From NCBI RefSeq assembly GCF_016107685.1, contig NZ_JABASY010000007.1:62001-126000 (forward strand): 64,000 nt of DNA. Reading direction: 5' to 3'. The position numbers and the translations under genes were made by a program. The notes beneath the pieces were generated by a model. It was not told where the DNA came from. It saw only the letters and a program-made list of their open reading frames with translations, and searched no databases. Origin of the DNA: Brevibacterium yomogidense. GTDB taxonomy: Bacteria; Actinomycetota; Actinomycetes; Actinomycetales; Brevibacteriaceae. Below, piece after piece: positions 16,125 to 24,627 of this stretch (position 1 is the first letter of the stretch; every line of letters begins with the position of its first letter).

Positions 16125-16955
16125 TCAGGCGTCGGCTTCTTCCGCGCTCATGCGGGCCGCGTCCGCGACCTCGCCGAACCACTGGTCGACGATGTCGTCG
16201 TACTCGCCGGAGTCGCGCAGCTCCGTCACCGTCGTCTCGAACTGCTCGAGCAGAGCGGTGTTGTCCTTCTTGACGGCCGCGCCGATCACTTCACCGGTGT
16301 CGTACTCCTCGACCAGGTGCAGGGTGTCGTCCGCCTCCGTCGCCGCGAAGATCGTGGAGATGTTCGCGATGACCGCATCGACCTGACCGGACTGGATGCC
16401 CTGCGTCATGAGCCCCGCGTCCTCGAACTGGACCGGCTCCACACCGTGGTCCGTCGCGTACGCTTCACCGGTCGTGGCCTGCTGGACGCCCGCCTTCTCG
16501 CCCTGCAGGTCGTCGATGCTCGTGATGTCCGAATCCTTCTTCGTCATGAGCGCGAGGTTGTCCTTGAGGTACGGCTTCGAGAAGTCCATCTTCGTCGCGC
16601 GGTCCTCCGTGATCGTCATCCCGGACAGCGCGATGTCGCACTGGTTCGTGTCGAGCGCGGACCCCGACTGGATCGCTTCGAACGCCGTCGTGATGACTTC
16701 GAGGTCGACACCCAGATCGTCCGCCGTCGCCTGTGCCAGGTCGATGTCGAAGCCGACGTTCTCGCCGTCCTCGACGAACTCGAACGGCTCGTAGGGGATG
16801 TCGGAGCAGAGCGTGAGCTTCCCAGCGCTCACCAGCTCCACACCGTTGACCTCCGTCGCGGCGTCCTCGTCGCCGCCGCTGTCACCTCCACCGCATCCGG
16901 ACAGGGCGATCAGGGCTGCGGCGCCGGCGGCGCACGCGGGCAGGAACTTCTTCAC
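16125..16955 (-). CDS. Polar amino-acid ABC transporter substrate-binding lipoprotein
   Basis: 276 aa. The GTG at 16955 follows GGAGG by 5 nt. The signal peptide ends in a lipobox (LIALSGC). The SBP family 3 signature is present: GKLTLCSDIPYEPFEF, GFDIDLAQATADDLGV, DFSKPYLKDNLALM, and the C-terminal DSGEYDDIVDQWFG. It captures a polar amino acid for the permease and ATPase downstream. It is the first gene of the operon. An AT-rich patch at 17029-17045 in the upstream region is the likely promoter. Confidence 0.92.
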   Translation of the reverse strand: MKKFLPACAAGAAALIALSGCGGGDSGGDEDAATEVNGVELVSAGKLTLCSDIPYEPFEFVEDGENVGFDIDLAQATADDLGVDLEVITTAFEAIQSGSALDTNQCDIALSGMTITEDRATKMDFSKPYLKDNLALMTKKDSDITSIDDLQGEKAGVQQATTGEAYATDHGVEPVQFEDAGLMTQGIQSGQVDAVIANISTIFAATEADDTLHLVEEYDTGEVIGAAVKKDNTALLEQFETTVTELRDSGEYDDIVDQWFGEVADAARMSAEEADA

Positions 16956-17152
16956 AGTTGCCTCCACATGACAGGTTGGCGGCGGGTTGATGCGGTCGTA
17001 TCTGTCGACCTGCCCGAACCGCGGACATACCCTGAAAATATACCTGTGGTTCGCGTCACGCGCCCCTTCCCGTCCCGTACGAGGCCCCATTCGTTACGCG
17101 AACGTACCCGGCGCGGCGCAGACCGAGGCCCTGAGGCCTCGGCGGCAACGGA

Positions 17153-18364
17153 TCAGACCACGCGGGTGCGGTGACGTCGACGTCCCAGACCGAGGGCCAG
17201 GAGGAGGATCGCCGTGCCGGCGACCGAGCACAGCACACCGACCACAGCCGGCGCCCGGTAGCCCAGCCCGGCGGCGACCACCAGGCCGCCCAGGTACGCG
17301 CCCAGCGCGTTCGCCGCATTGAACGCGGCGTGGTTCATGGCTGCGGACATGTTGGGTGCGTCGGGGGACTCCCGCAGCAGCCGCGCCTGCAGGCCGTTCG
17401 TGAAGAGGCTCGTCGCGATGCCGATGAGGAACAGCAGGGGGAGGGCGACCCACCAGAGGTGGGCGAACACGGCGAAGAACGCCAGGATGACACCCATCCC
17501 GACGACCCCGGCCAGGGCGGACTTGTCGATCGACCGGTCCAGGCACGGGCCAGCTACCAGAGAGCCCGCAGTCATCCCGCAGCCGTAGAGCACCAGCACC
17601 CACGGGAGCAGGCTTTCCGGGATGCCGGTCACCTGGGTGACGGTGGGCGTGATGTAGGTGTAGAGCGCGAAGGCCCCGCCGAACCCCACCGCACCCGCCA
17701 GCAGCGGCAGCCAGATCTGGGGGCGGAGCATGGTCTTGAGCTCCGCACGGGCGGACGACGAGGGCTTCGCCGGGACCGCGGGCAGGAAGCTCAGCAGCCC
17801 GACGATCGTCGCGAGCCCGACGACCGCGATGACGATGTACGCGGAGCGCCACCCTGCAGCGCTGCCCAGGGCGGTGGCGGCGGGGACACCCAGGATGTTC
17901 GCGATCGTGAGCCCCAGCATCGTGCGCGAGATCGCTCTGCCGGATCTCTCCGGCGGGACCAGGCTGGCGGCGACGATCGCAGCCACACCCAGCGTGATGC
18001 CGTGGGGCAGCCCCGTGAAGAAGCGGATCCCGACCAGCATCGGCAGATTCACCGCAAGCGTCGTGAGCAGGTTGCCCAGGGTGAAGACGGCGGCGGCGAG
18101 GAGGAGCAGCAGCCGACGGTCCATGCGCGGGGTGAGTGCCGTCAGGAGCGGGGCGCCCACGACCACGCCGATCGCATATGCGCTCACGGACATCGCCGCC
18201 TGCGGGATCGAGACGTCCAGGTCCTCCGCGATCCACGGCAGAAGCGTCATCGACGCGAATTCGGTGGTGCCGACCGCGAACCCGCCTGCGGCCAGCGCAG
18301 TGAGGGCCAGTCCGGTCGAACGCGGGGCGGCAGGCGTGTCGCCGGCGGAACGGGCGCGAACCAT
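17153..18364 (-). CDS. MFS transporter, AraJ/YdhP-type efflux
   Basis: About 403 aa, 12 membrane helices. GGFAVGTTEFASMTLLPWIAEDL in helix 1 and FFTGLPHGITLGVAA in helix 4-5 are typical of sugar-efflux/chloramphenicol-resistance-like MFS proteins. I prefer the ATG at 18364; a TTG 90 nt upstream overlaps a TAGGCT -10 candidate, so transcription probably starts inside that longer frame. Substrate unknown. It is divergent from the PlsC gene. Confidence 0.82.
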   Translation of the reverse strand: MVRARSAGDTPAAPRSTGLALTALAAGGFAVGTTEFASMTLLPWIAEDLDVSIPQAAMSVSAYAIGVVVGAPLLTALTPRMDRRLLLLLAAAVFTLGNLLTTLAVNLPMLVGIRFFTGLPHGITLGVAAIVAASLVPPERSGRAISRTMLGLTIANILGVPAATALGSAAGWRSAYIVIAVVGLATIVGLLSFLPAVPAKPSSSARAELKTMLRPQIWLPLLAGAVGFGGAFALYTYITPTVTQVTGIPESLLPWVLVLYGCGMTAGSLVAGPCLDRSIDKSALAGVVGMGVILAFFAVFAHLWWVALPLLFLIGIATSLFTNGLQARLLRESPDAPNMSAAMNHAAFNAANALGAYLGGLVVAAGLGYRAPAVVGVLCSVAGTAILLLALGLGRRRHRTRVV

Positions 18365-18853
18365 GGCGATGTCCAATCCGAAGGAGGGCTGAGGGGGCTG
18401 TGAGGTCTGTGAGGGCTGGGGCGCGGGCCCCGGGGTGCGCCTGCAACTGATCAAGCCTAAGTGTCCGTGGGGGCGGAAGATAGGCGGATCGGGACGTCGT
18501 GACAGGTCTCACCAGAGACGCGGCGACGAGGTGGGCTGCGGGGGTGATTCCGCGTGAGTGTCGGGGGAAGTGACGCGGGCGACGCCAGGCAGGCGCTGCC
18601 GGGGAGGCGACGCCGGGCAGGCGCTGCGGGGGAGGCGCTGCCGGGGGCAGGGCAGGTGGCGGACGCTGCTCGGCCGCTCATCGCCCTCAACTGGTCCGCG
18701 GATGATCCGTGCGATGCCCGGGAGTGCTCGGCTCGTGGTTACGATGTTCCTAGCATTCAGTCAGGAACGGATGCCCATGATCCCGTGGCTCACGAGCAGC
18801 CGCGCGGCCCGGTGGCGGATCGTTCCTGTGCGAGGGAGGACAGCAGTCAGGAC
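18365..18853. other. Intergenic region with 28-bp tandem repeat
   Basis: This 489-bp gap separates divergent genes. A 28-bp unit starting GACGCCAGGCAGGCGCTGCC occurs at 18581-18608 and 18609-18636 (26 of 28 bases equal), with a partial third copy to about 18658. TAGGCT near 18460-18455 (minus strand) may be the MFS -10. I see no convincing gene; the rightward frame through it is G/A-rich low complexity. Confidence 0.6.
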
Positions 18854-19639
18854 ATGAGCCACGAGATGGATGACACCACGAGCGAGCAGCCGGAGGAGCC
18901 CACGGGTTCAGCGATGGAACTCGCGGCGGACGACGGGGTTCGCGACGGTCATCCGCTGGGGATGGGCGGTGAGGAGCTCACCTTCAAGTACCGGGCCATG
19001 CGGTCACTGTTCCGCGGATCGATCAAGTCCGCGCACCGCCCCACGGTCACCGGCGTCACGAACGTGCCCAAGACGGGGCCCGTCATCATCGCGAGCAACC
19101 ACCGGTCGTTCGCGGACTCGATCTACCTGTCCGCACTGTCTCCGCGGCGCGTGAGCTTCATGGCGAAGGCGGAGTACTTCGAGGGGCGGAGCATCGCCAA
19201 CAAGTTCGTGGGCAGCTTCATGGCGTCCGTCGGTGCGTTCCCGGTGGAGCGGGGATCCGCTGCGGCAGCGGTGAAGGCGCTGGAGATGGGCGAGGAGATC
19301 CTGCGGTCCGGGGGTGTGTTCGGCATCTACCCGGAGGGCACGCGCAGTCGCGACGGGAAGATCGGCGAGGGCAAGACGGGCGCTGCGGAGCTGGCGATCC
19401 GTACGGGCGCGACGATCGTGCCGGTGGGCATCGTCGGCACGGAGGACGTCATGCCCGTCGACGCGAACTTCCCCCAGCCCAAGTCGTTCGCGATGACGTT
19501 CGGCAAGGCGATCCCGGCGCCGGCGCGTGCCCACCCTGCCGGTCCGCAGCGCCGCGAGCTCACCGAGCAGATCATGGCCGCCATCCGCGCCCTCGTCGCC
19601 GAGGCGGAGGCCGAGCGGGCCGCCAAGCGCCGCCGCTGA
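18854..19639 (+). CDS. 1-acyl-sn-glycerol-3-phosphate acyltransferase family protein (PlsC)
   Basis: 261 aa. The catalytic NHRSFAD (H-x4-D) and the substrate-binding YPEGTRSRDG motif are intact, with a FPVERGS block between them. These are the acyltransferase motifs of LPA acyltransferases, which act at the inner face of the membrane in phospholipid synthesis. The N-terminal 35 residues are acidic and not conserved; the ATG at 18854 is the best of several starts, with AGG close upstream. A Lys/Arg-rich tail (AERAAKRRR) may help membrane contact. Confidence 0.88.
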   Translation: MSHEMDDTTSEQPEEPTGSAMELAADDGVRDGHPLGMGGEELTFKYRAMRSLFRGSIKSAHRPTVTGVTNVPKTGPVIIASNHRSFADSIYLSALSPRRVSFMAKAEYFEGRSIANKFVGSFMASVGAFPVERGSAAAAVKALEMGEEILRSGGVFGIYPEGTRSRDGKIGEGKTGAAELAIRTGATIVPVGIVGTEDVMPVDANFPQPKSFAMTFGKAIPAPARAHPAGPQRRELTEQIMAAIRALVAEAEAERAAKRRR

Positions 19640-19732
19640 CGCGTGGCTGTGGTCCGCTGACAGGTGCATGGGTCTGCTGAGCGGGAGGAGCCTCCGTCGA
19701 TGTACTGGACATCACCGCGGCCGCTGGAATGA

Positions 19733-19760
19733 AACCATCTGGTTCAATGTTGAACAACAT
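19733..19760 (+). promoter_or_regulatory. Three overlapping palindromes upstream of the SDR gene
   Basis: AACCA-TC-TGGTT (19733-19744), GTTCAA-TG-TTGAAC (19742-19755) and ATGTTG-AA-CAACAT (19747-19760) overlap in 28 bp. All arms are perfect and each spacer is 2 bp. The block is clearly AT-richer than its surroundings and lies about 85-110 bp upstream of the dehydrogenase ATG, so it is probably a regulator-binding site. Confidence 0.55.
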
Positions 19761-19842
19761 AGAAGGTGGACAGTCCTTCTTCCAGGTGGGCGCGCTGTAC
19801 GACCACGTGCGCTCGCCGTTCGATGCAGAGGAGTGATCGCAC

Positions 19843-20625
19843 ATGGCACGTTTCGACGGCAAGACAGTCATCATCACGGGCGGCGGCTCGGGCCTGGGGC
19901 AGGCCACCGCAGTCCGCCTGGCGCAGGAGGGCGCGAATCTCGTGCTCGTCGACATGAGCGCCGACGGCCTTGAGAGCACGAAGGCGCAGATACAGGCGGC
20001 GAGCGGTGCAGGCGGCGTCGAACTGGTCACCGCGGACGTCACGAAGTCCGCAGACGTCCAGCGCTACGTCGATGTCGCTGTGGAGAAGTTCGGGGCGATC
20101 GACGGATTCTTCAACAACGCCGGCATCGAGGGCACGCAGAACCTCACCGAGGAGTATGGCGATGACGAGTTCGCCAAGGTGGTCGCCGTCAACCTCACCG
20201 GTGTTTTCGCCGGGATGGCCGCTGTCCTCAAGCAGATGCGGAAGCAGGGCTCCGGGTCGATCGTCAACACCGCATCCGTCGGTGGCATCCGCGGCGTGGG
20301 CAACCAGTCCGGCTACGCAGCCTCCAAGCACGGCGTCGTGGGCCTGACCCGCAACTCGGCTCGGGAATACGGTGAACACGGCATCAGCATCAACGCCATC
20401 GCTCCTGGCGCGATCATGACTGCGATGGTCGAAGGTTCACTGCGCCAGCTGGGTGGGGACGACTGGGAAGAGGCCGGCAGGGAGTTCGTGTCGGTCAACC
20501 CCATGAAGCGTTTCGGCAAGCCGGAAGAGGTCGCGGCACTCGTCGCCTTCCTGCTGTCCGACGACTCCGGCTTCATCAACGGCACCGTCGTCCCGATCGA
20601 CGGCGGCCAGCACGCGATGTACTGA
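19843..20625 (+). CDS. SDR family oxidoreductase (classical, FabG/glucose-1-dehydrogenase-like)
   Basis: 260 aa. The Rossmann motif TGGGSGLG is at residues 12-19, NNAG at 91-94, and the catalytic Ser145, Tyr158 and Lys162 are all present. An acidic residue after the second strand (LVLVDMS) favours NAD(H). The C-terminal GTVVPIDGGQHAMY is standard. The substrate, an alcohol or ketone, cannot be read from sequence. It is preceded by a palindrome cluster and followed 86 nt later by a cysteine desulfurase on the same strand; a shared function is not evident. Confidence 0.9.
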   Translation: MARFDGKTVIITGGGSGLGQATAVRLAQEGANLVLVDMSADGLESTKAQIQAASGAGGVELVTADVTKSADVQRYVDVAVEKFGAIDGFFNNAGIEGTQNLTEEYGDDEFAKVVAVNLTGVFAGMAAVLKQMRKQGSGSIVNTASVGGIRGVGNQSGYAASKHGVVGLTRNSAREYGEHGISINAIAPGAIMTAMVEGSLRQLGGDDWEEAGREFVSVNPMKRFGKPEEVAALVAFLLSDDSGFINGTVVPIDGGQHAMY

Positions 20626-20711
20626 TCGTGATGGGTCCACACGGATCGCGGTGCTTCGACCACTCGCCGTGACTGTGTACTGACCGTCACGACCGGGGGG
20701 AGACTGGGGGC

Positions 20712-21929
20712 ATGGATCCCCGGTCTCCCCTGACTCATTCATCCGCGGTCTACGCCGACTACAACGGCACCACACCCGTCGACCCGCGTGTCGCCGACGC
20801 GATGATGCCGTTCCTCACCACCCACTTCGGCAACCCCTCCAGTGCCCACGACTTCGGGGCGGCGCCGGCCGCCGCGGTGCGCACGGCGCGGGAACAGGTC
20901 GCGGCGCTCGTCGGCGCGAGCGCATCGGACGAGATCGTCTTCACCGGCAGCGGCACCGAAGCCGACCACCTCGCCATCCGCGGCGTGCTGCGGGCGGTGG
21001 GGGCGGCCTCGGGCGCGGGGTCTGTGTCGGACGGAGGGACCGCCTCGGGCGCGGATTCCGGCACGCACCTCATCGTGCAGGCGACGGAGCACCCGGCCGT
21101 GCTGGCCGCCGCCGAGGCCGCAGTCGCCGACGGTGCCGACGTCACCATCCTGCCCGTGGGCCCCGACGGACTGGTCGACCCCGCCGTGCTGGCTGAGGCT
21201 CTGCGGCCGGAGACGGTCCTCGTGTCGATCATGCACGCGAACAACGAGACCGGTGCGATCCAGCCCATCCGGCAGCTGGCGGATGCAGCTCACGCGGGTG
21301 GGGCGCTCTTCCACACGGACGCGGCGCAGAGCGTCGGGAAGGTGTCCGTGGACGTCGACGAGCTGGGAGCCGACCTGCTCACGGTCGTCGGGCACAAGAT
21401 GTACGCGCCCAAGGGAGTGGCCGCGCTCTACGTGCGGTCCGGCGCGCCCCTCGCGCCGCTGCTGCCCGGCGGCGGGCAGGAAGGCGGGCTGCGGGGCGGG
21501 ACGGAGAACGTCGCCGGCATCGCGGGGTTCGGGGAGGCCGCCCGGCTCTGTGGGGAGGAGCTCGAGGCGGGGTCGGTCGAGCGGATGCGGGCACTGCGGG
21601 ATCGGCTCGCCGCGCGACTCGAGGAGCTGCTGCCCGGGCGGGTGCGCCTCAACGGGCCGCGCGAGCAGCGGCTGCCGCAGACCCTCAACGTGAGCATCGA
21701 CGATACGCGGGGGATGGACGTGCTGGCGGGGGCGAGCTCGGTCGCGGCGTCGACGGGCTCCGCCTGCCATGCCGGGGCGGATGCGCCGTCACCGGTGCTG
21801 TCCGCGATGGGCGTGGAGGTCCCCCGGGCGATGGGGGCGCTGCGCCTGTCACAGGGACGCTGGACGACTCCGGACGACGTGGAGCGGCTGGCGCAGAGCA
21901 TCGCCGAGGCGGCCACGGGCCGGGACTGA
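20712..21929 (+). CDS. Cysteine desulfurase family protein (IscS/NifS type)
   Basis: 405 aa. It uses PLP to take sulfur from cysteine. His127 (ATEHPAV), the Schiff-base Lys229 (GHKMYAPKG), the GGGQEGGLRGGTEN block and the catalytic Cys352 (STGSACHAGA) are intact. Residues 97-118 are a Gly/Ser/Ala-rich insertion not needed for the fold. No iscU or suf gene adjoins it, so its partner may be a tRNA-thiolation enzyme or a remote scaffold. GAGACT lies 6 nt before the ATG and no Shine-Dalgarno is clear, so it may be leaderless. Confidence 0.92.
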   Translation: MDPRSPLTHSSAVYADYNGTTPVDPRVADAMMPFLTTHFGNPSSAHDFGAAPAAAVRTAREQVAALVGASASDEIVFTGSGTEADHLAIRGVLRAVGAASGAGSVSDGGTASGADSGTHLIVQATEHPAVLAAAEAAVADGADVTILPVGPDGLVDPAVLAEALRPETVLVSIMHANNETGAIQPIRQLADAAHAGGALFHTDAAQSVGKVSVDVDELGADLLTVVGHKMYAPKGVAALYVRSGAPLAPLLPGGGQEGGLRGGTENVAGIAGFGEAARLCGEELEAGSVERMRALRDRLAARLEELLPGRVRLNGPREQRLPQTLNVSIDDTRGMDVLAGASSVAASTGSACHAGADAPSPVLSAMGVEVPRAMGALRLSQGRWTTPDDVERLAQSIAEAATGRD

Positions 21930-21961
21930 GTGGATGGCCGCGCGGAGGCGGGGGAGGCGTG

Positions 21962-23260
21962 TCACTCCACGCGTGCGCGGGCGTGAGCCCTCGGCGTGGT
22001 GGAGCGTGACAGCGGCATCGCGACGAGCAGGACTGCCAGCGGGATGACGAGCGCTGCCCGCAGCCCCCAGTGCTCGCCCGCGAAGCCCAGGACCGGCGGT
22101 CCCGCCAGCAGTGCGACGTATCCGATCATCGATACGAGTGCGATCCGTGACGCAGGATGATCGCCGCTCGCGCCGGCCGCGGAGATGGCCACGGGGAAGC
22201 CGAGCGAGGTGCCCAGACCCCACAGCACGACGGCCGCGACTGCGACCCCCGGATGGTCGACGAAGGCGACCAGTCCCAGACCGATCACGCCGAACCCTGC
22301 GCTCGCCGCCAGGACGCGTGCACGCCCCAGCCGGGCGACGACCGGGTTGCCGACGAACCTGCCCAGCGTCATCGCGGCCGCGAACACCGCGAACATACCG
22401 GAGCCGAGGCCGGGGCCCAGACCGTGCCCGTCGACCATCACGAGGGGCAGCCAGTCGTTGGCGGTGCCTTCCGCGAGCGCCACCGCGAGCGTGATGACCG
22501 CGATGAGGAGCAGGCGAGGATCCCGCCACACCTGAGACCTCCTGCGCGGTGGGGCGGCGGAAGGAGCAGGGGCGGGGGCCTCGGCGGCGGAGTCGTCCGC
22601 ATCCGTGCCATGAGTGCGTCCAGTGGCCGGTGGCAGAACGCGCGCCGCGCGCAGGAGCGCTGCCGCGATGACGACGGCGACGACCGGCAGATGCCACAGC
22701 GGGTCCACCTGGAAGGTGACGGCGAGGATCCCGATCCCGGAACCGACCAGGGTGCCCAGGCTGTAGCTGCCGTGGACCACGGGGAGGAAGGGGCGACCGG
22801 TGCGGGTCTCGACCTCCGCGCCCTCGACGTTCAATGCGACCTCCGCGCTGCCCATCCCCAGCCCGAACACACCCAGACCCGCCATCGCAGCGGCCTGACT
22901 GCCGACCGCTGCACCGCAGGCGACCAGGACGAGACTCAGGCTGATCCCCACGATGCCGGCGACGATGACGCGACGTGCGCCCCAGCGGGCGACGAGTGCA
23001 CCGGACGCGAGGATCCCCACCATCGACCCGATCGACAGGCCGAAGAGCACGATCCCCATCTGCGCGGTCGTCGCAGCGACGAGGTCCCGGATGACAGGAG
23101 TCTGCGTCACCCACGACGACATGCCCAGCCCGGGGAGGAAGAACGCCGTCGCGACCGCGACCTTGAGACGACGGATGCCGTGACCGGAACTGCCGTCAGC
23201 GGTCGAGGATGAGGGGCGGGGATCGGTAGGCAGGACGCACCTCCTTCCAAGAGTGCTCAT
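21962..23260 (-). CDS. MFS transporter (YbjJ-like)
   Basis: 432 aa, 12 predicted helices with a long Ala/Pro-rich cytoplasmic loop in the middle (about residues 215-240). GLGMSSWVTQTPVIRD near helix 1 and FGLGMGSAEVALNVEGAEVE after helix 4 are typical of YbjJ-type carriers, whose substrates are unclear. The start is uncertain: the ATG at 23260 has no ribosome site, while a strong AAGGAGG lies inside the frame, 6 nt before a CTG at 23233. Convergent with the desulfurase gene. Confidence 0.82.
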   Translation of the reverse strand: MSTLGRRCVLPTDPRPSSSTADGSSGHGIRRLKVAVATAFFLPGLGMSSWVTQTPVIRDLVAATTAQMGIVLFGLSIGSMVGILASGALVARWGARRVIVAGIVGISLSLVLVACGAAVGSQAAAMAGLGVFGLGMGSAEVALNVEGAEVETRTGRPFLPVVHGSYSLGTLVGSGIGILAVTFQVDPLWHLPVVAVVIAAALLRAARVLPPATGRTHGTDADDSAAEAPAPAPSAAPPRRRSQVWRDPRLLLIAVITLAVALAEGTANDWLPLVMVDGHGLGPGLGSGMFAVFAAAMTLGRFVGNPVVARLGRARVLAASAGFGVIGLGLVAFVDHPGVAVAAVVLWGLGTSLGFPVAISAAGASGDHPASRIALVSMIGYVALLAGPPVLGFAGEHWGLRAALVIPLAVLLVAMPLSRSTTPRAHARARVE

Positions 23261-23601
23261 CGTGTCATCACACCGAGGCCGGGGCTTCGCCGGGTTCGGC
23301 GGCCTCGCACGCGAGGCGGTCTTGACGCTGTGTGACTCCCGATGACCACGTGCGTCGCTGCGGCATCCTCACACCACTCACCTGGCAGGACGATGGGGCT
23401 CTCTCGTTTCTCTCTCGTTTCTGTCGCCGTCGGAAGGCCCGCCATGCCCCTCAGTGTTCGTCGTTCTCAGGGTGGGGACCCCACCCCAGCCGGTCACGGT
23501 GCCGCAGCTGGTGACGGTGCCGCAGCCGGGCGCGGTGCCGCAGCTGGTGACGGTGCCGCAGTGCACTGCGGCGCTGCAGCCCCGATGGGAGGTCTCGCCT
23601 G
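23261..23601 (+). other. Repeat- and palindrome-rich leader before metN
   Basis: This 341-bp gap between divergent genes holds an 8-bp hairpin (CGAGGCCG 23274-23281 with 23300-23307), an 11-bp pyrimidine repeat (TCTCTCGTTTC twice, 23400-23421), a GGGTGGGG-A-CCCCACCC palindrome (23470-23486), four 18-bp repeats, and the perfect palindrome GCCGCAGTGCACTGCGGC (23555-23572). I looked for a SAM riboswitch and did not find its conserved elements. No convincing gene is present. Confidence 0.55.
23498..23569 (+). repeat. Four 18-bp tandem repeats before metN
   Basis: Units begin at 23498, 23516, 23534 and 23552 and all start GGTGCCGCAG. Units 1 and 3 are identical (GGTGCCGCAGCTGGTGAC); units 2 and 4 differ in the last 8 bases. 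The array ends in an 18-bp palindrome 30 nt before the metN ATG. Confidence 0.8.
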
Positions 23602-24627
23602 ATGTCGCAGTCGGTCACGTTCGAGTGCGTGTCGAAGTCGTTCGAGCACCGCGGGCGCACAGTGCCGGCGCTCGACGACGTCTCCCTCACGATCGACCCG
23701 GGCGACATCTACGCGATCGTGGGCTATTCGGGTGCGGGGAAGTCGACCCTGCTGCGCACGGTGAACGCGCTTGAACGGCCCACGACCGGGTCCGTGTTCG
23801 TGGGCGAGAAGGAGATCTCGTCGCTGCGGGGCAAGAGCCTCCTGTCCGCCCGGCAGCGGATCGGCATGGTGTTCCAGCAGTTCAACCTGCTGCGGTCGCG
23901 CACCGTGTACAAGAACATCGCCTACCCGCTGCGCCTGGCGGGGCTGAGCGAATCCGACACGATCGACCGCGTGGAAGAGCTGCTGGACTTCGTGGGGCTC
24001 TCCGACAAGGCCCTGCAGTACCCCAGCCAGCTGTCCGGTGGGCAGAAGCAGCGGGTGGGGATCGCCCGCGCGCTCGCCACCCGGCCGGACGTGCTCATCT
24101 CCGACGAGGCGACGAGTGCGCTCGACCCGGAGACGACCCTCGAGGTGCTCGACCTCCTCAAGAGGGTGAACGAGGAGTACGGGGTCACCGTCCTCATGGT
24201 GACCCACGAGATGGACGCCGTGCGCGAGATCGCGGACAAGGTCGCCGTCATGCAGAGCGGCCGGGTCATCGAGGAAGGCAGCGCCTCCAGCGTGTTCTCC
24301 GACCCGCAGACGGGCACCGCCAAGCGGTTCGTGGCCTCCGTGCTGCGGCACCGCCCGGATCCGCGGTCCCTGTCCACGATCCGGAAGGTCCACACAGGGC
24401 GGCTGGTCGAGGTGCGGGTGGGCGACCGCGAGTCCAACGACCCGTTCCTGTCCCGCATCACCCGCGAGCACGGCGTCGACTTCAACATCGTCTACGGCGG
24501 GGTGAGCGAATCGAAGGACAGCCTGTTCGGCCGGCTCACGATCGAACTGCTGGGTGCGGGCCCGGACGTCGACGCGACGATCGCCGCCCTGCGGAGGGCC
24601 ACCGACGTCGAGGAGGTCGCAGCCTGA
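23602..24627 (+). CDS. metN: Methionine ABC transporter ATP-binding protein
   Basis: 341 aa. Walker A GYSGAGKST (the Tyr-Ser-Gly form is typical of MetN), FQQFNLLRSRTVYKNIAYPL, signature LSGGQKQRVGIARAL and Walker [17 protein letters not shown] are intact. The C-terminal 80 residues form the NIL regulatory domain that senses methionine (IVYGGVSESKDSLFGRLTIEL). A GGGAGG site is 10 nt upstream. The stop overlaps the metI start (TGATG). The matching binding protein is not adjacent; a candidate lies at 45.7 kb. Confidence 0.93.
   Translation: MSQSVTFECVSKSFEHRGRTVPALDDVSLTIDPGDIYAIVGYSGAGKSTLLRTVNALERPTTGSVFVGEKEISSLRGKSLLSARQRIGMVFQQFNLLRSRTVYKNIAYPLRLAGLSESDTIDRVEELLDFVGLSDKALQYPSQLSGGQKQRVGIARALATRPDVLISDEATSALDPETTLEVLDLLKRVNEEYGVTVLMVTHEMDAVREIADKVAVMQSGRVIEEGSASSVFSDPQTGTAKRFVASVLRHRPDPRSLSTIRKVHTGRLVEVRVGDRESNDPFLSRITREHGVDFNIVYGGVSESKDSLFGRLTIELLGAGPDVDATIAALRRATDVEEVAA

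Noticed and set aside
23261..23601. SAM riboswitch before metN
   Set aside because: I searched for the conserved cores of the SAM classes and found none; only repeats and palindromes are present.
23342..23602. 86-residue frame ending one base into metN
   Set aside because: Its second half is only the 18-bp repeat translated (GAAAGDGAAAG-like) and it has no ribosome site, so overlap with metN seems accidental.
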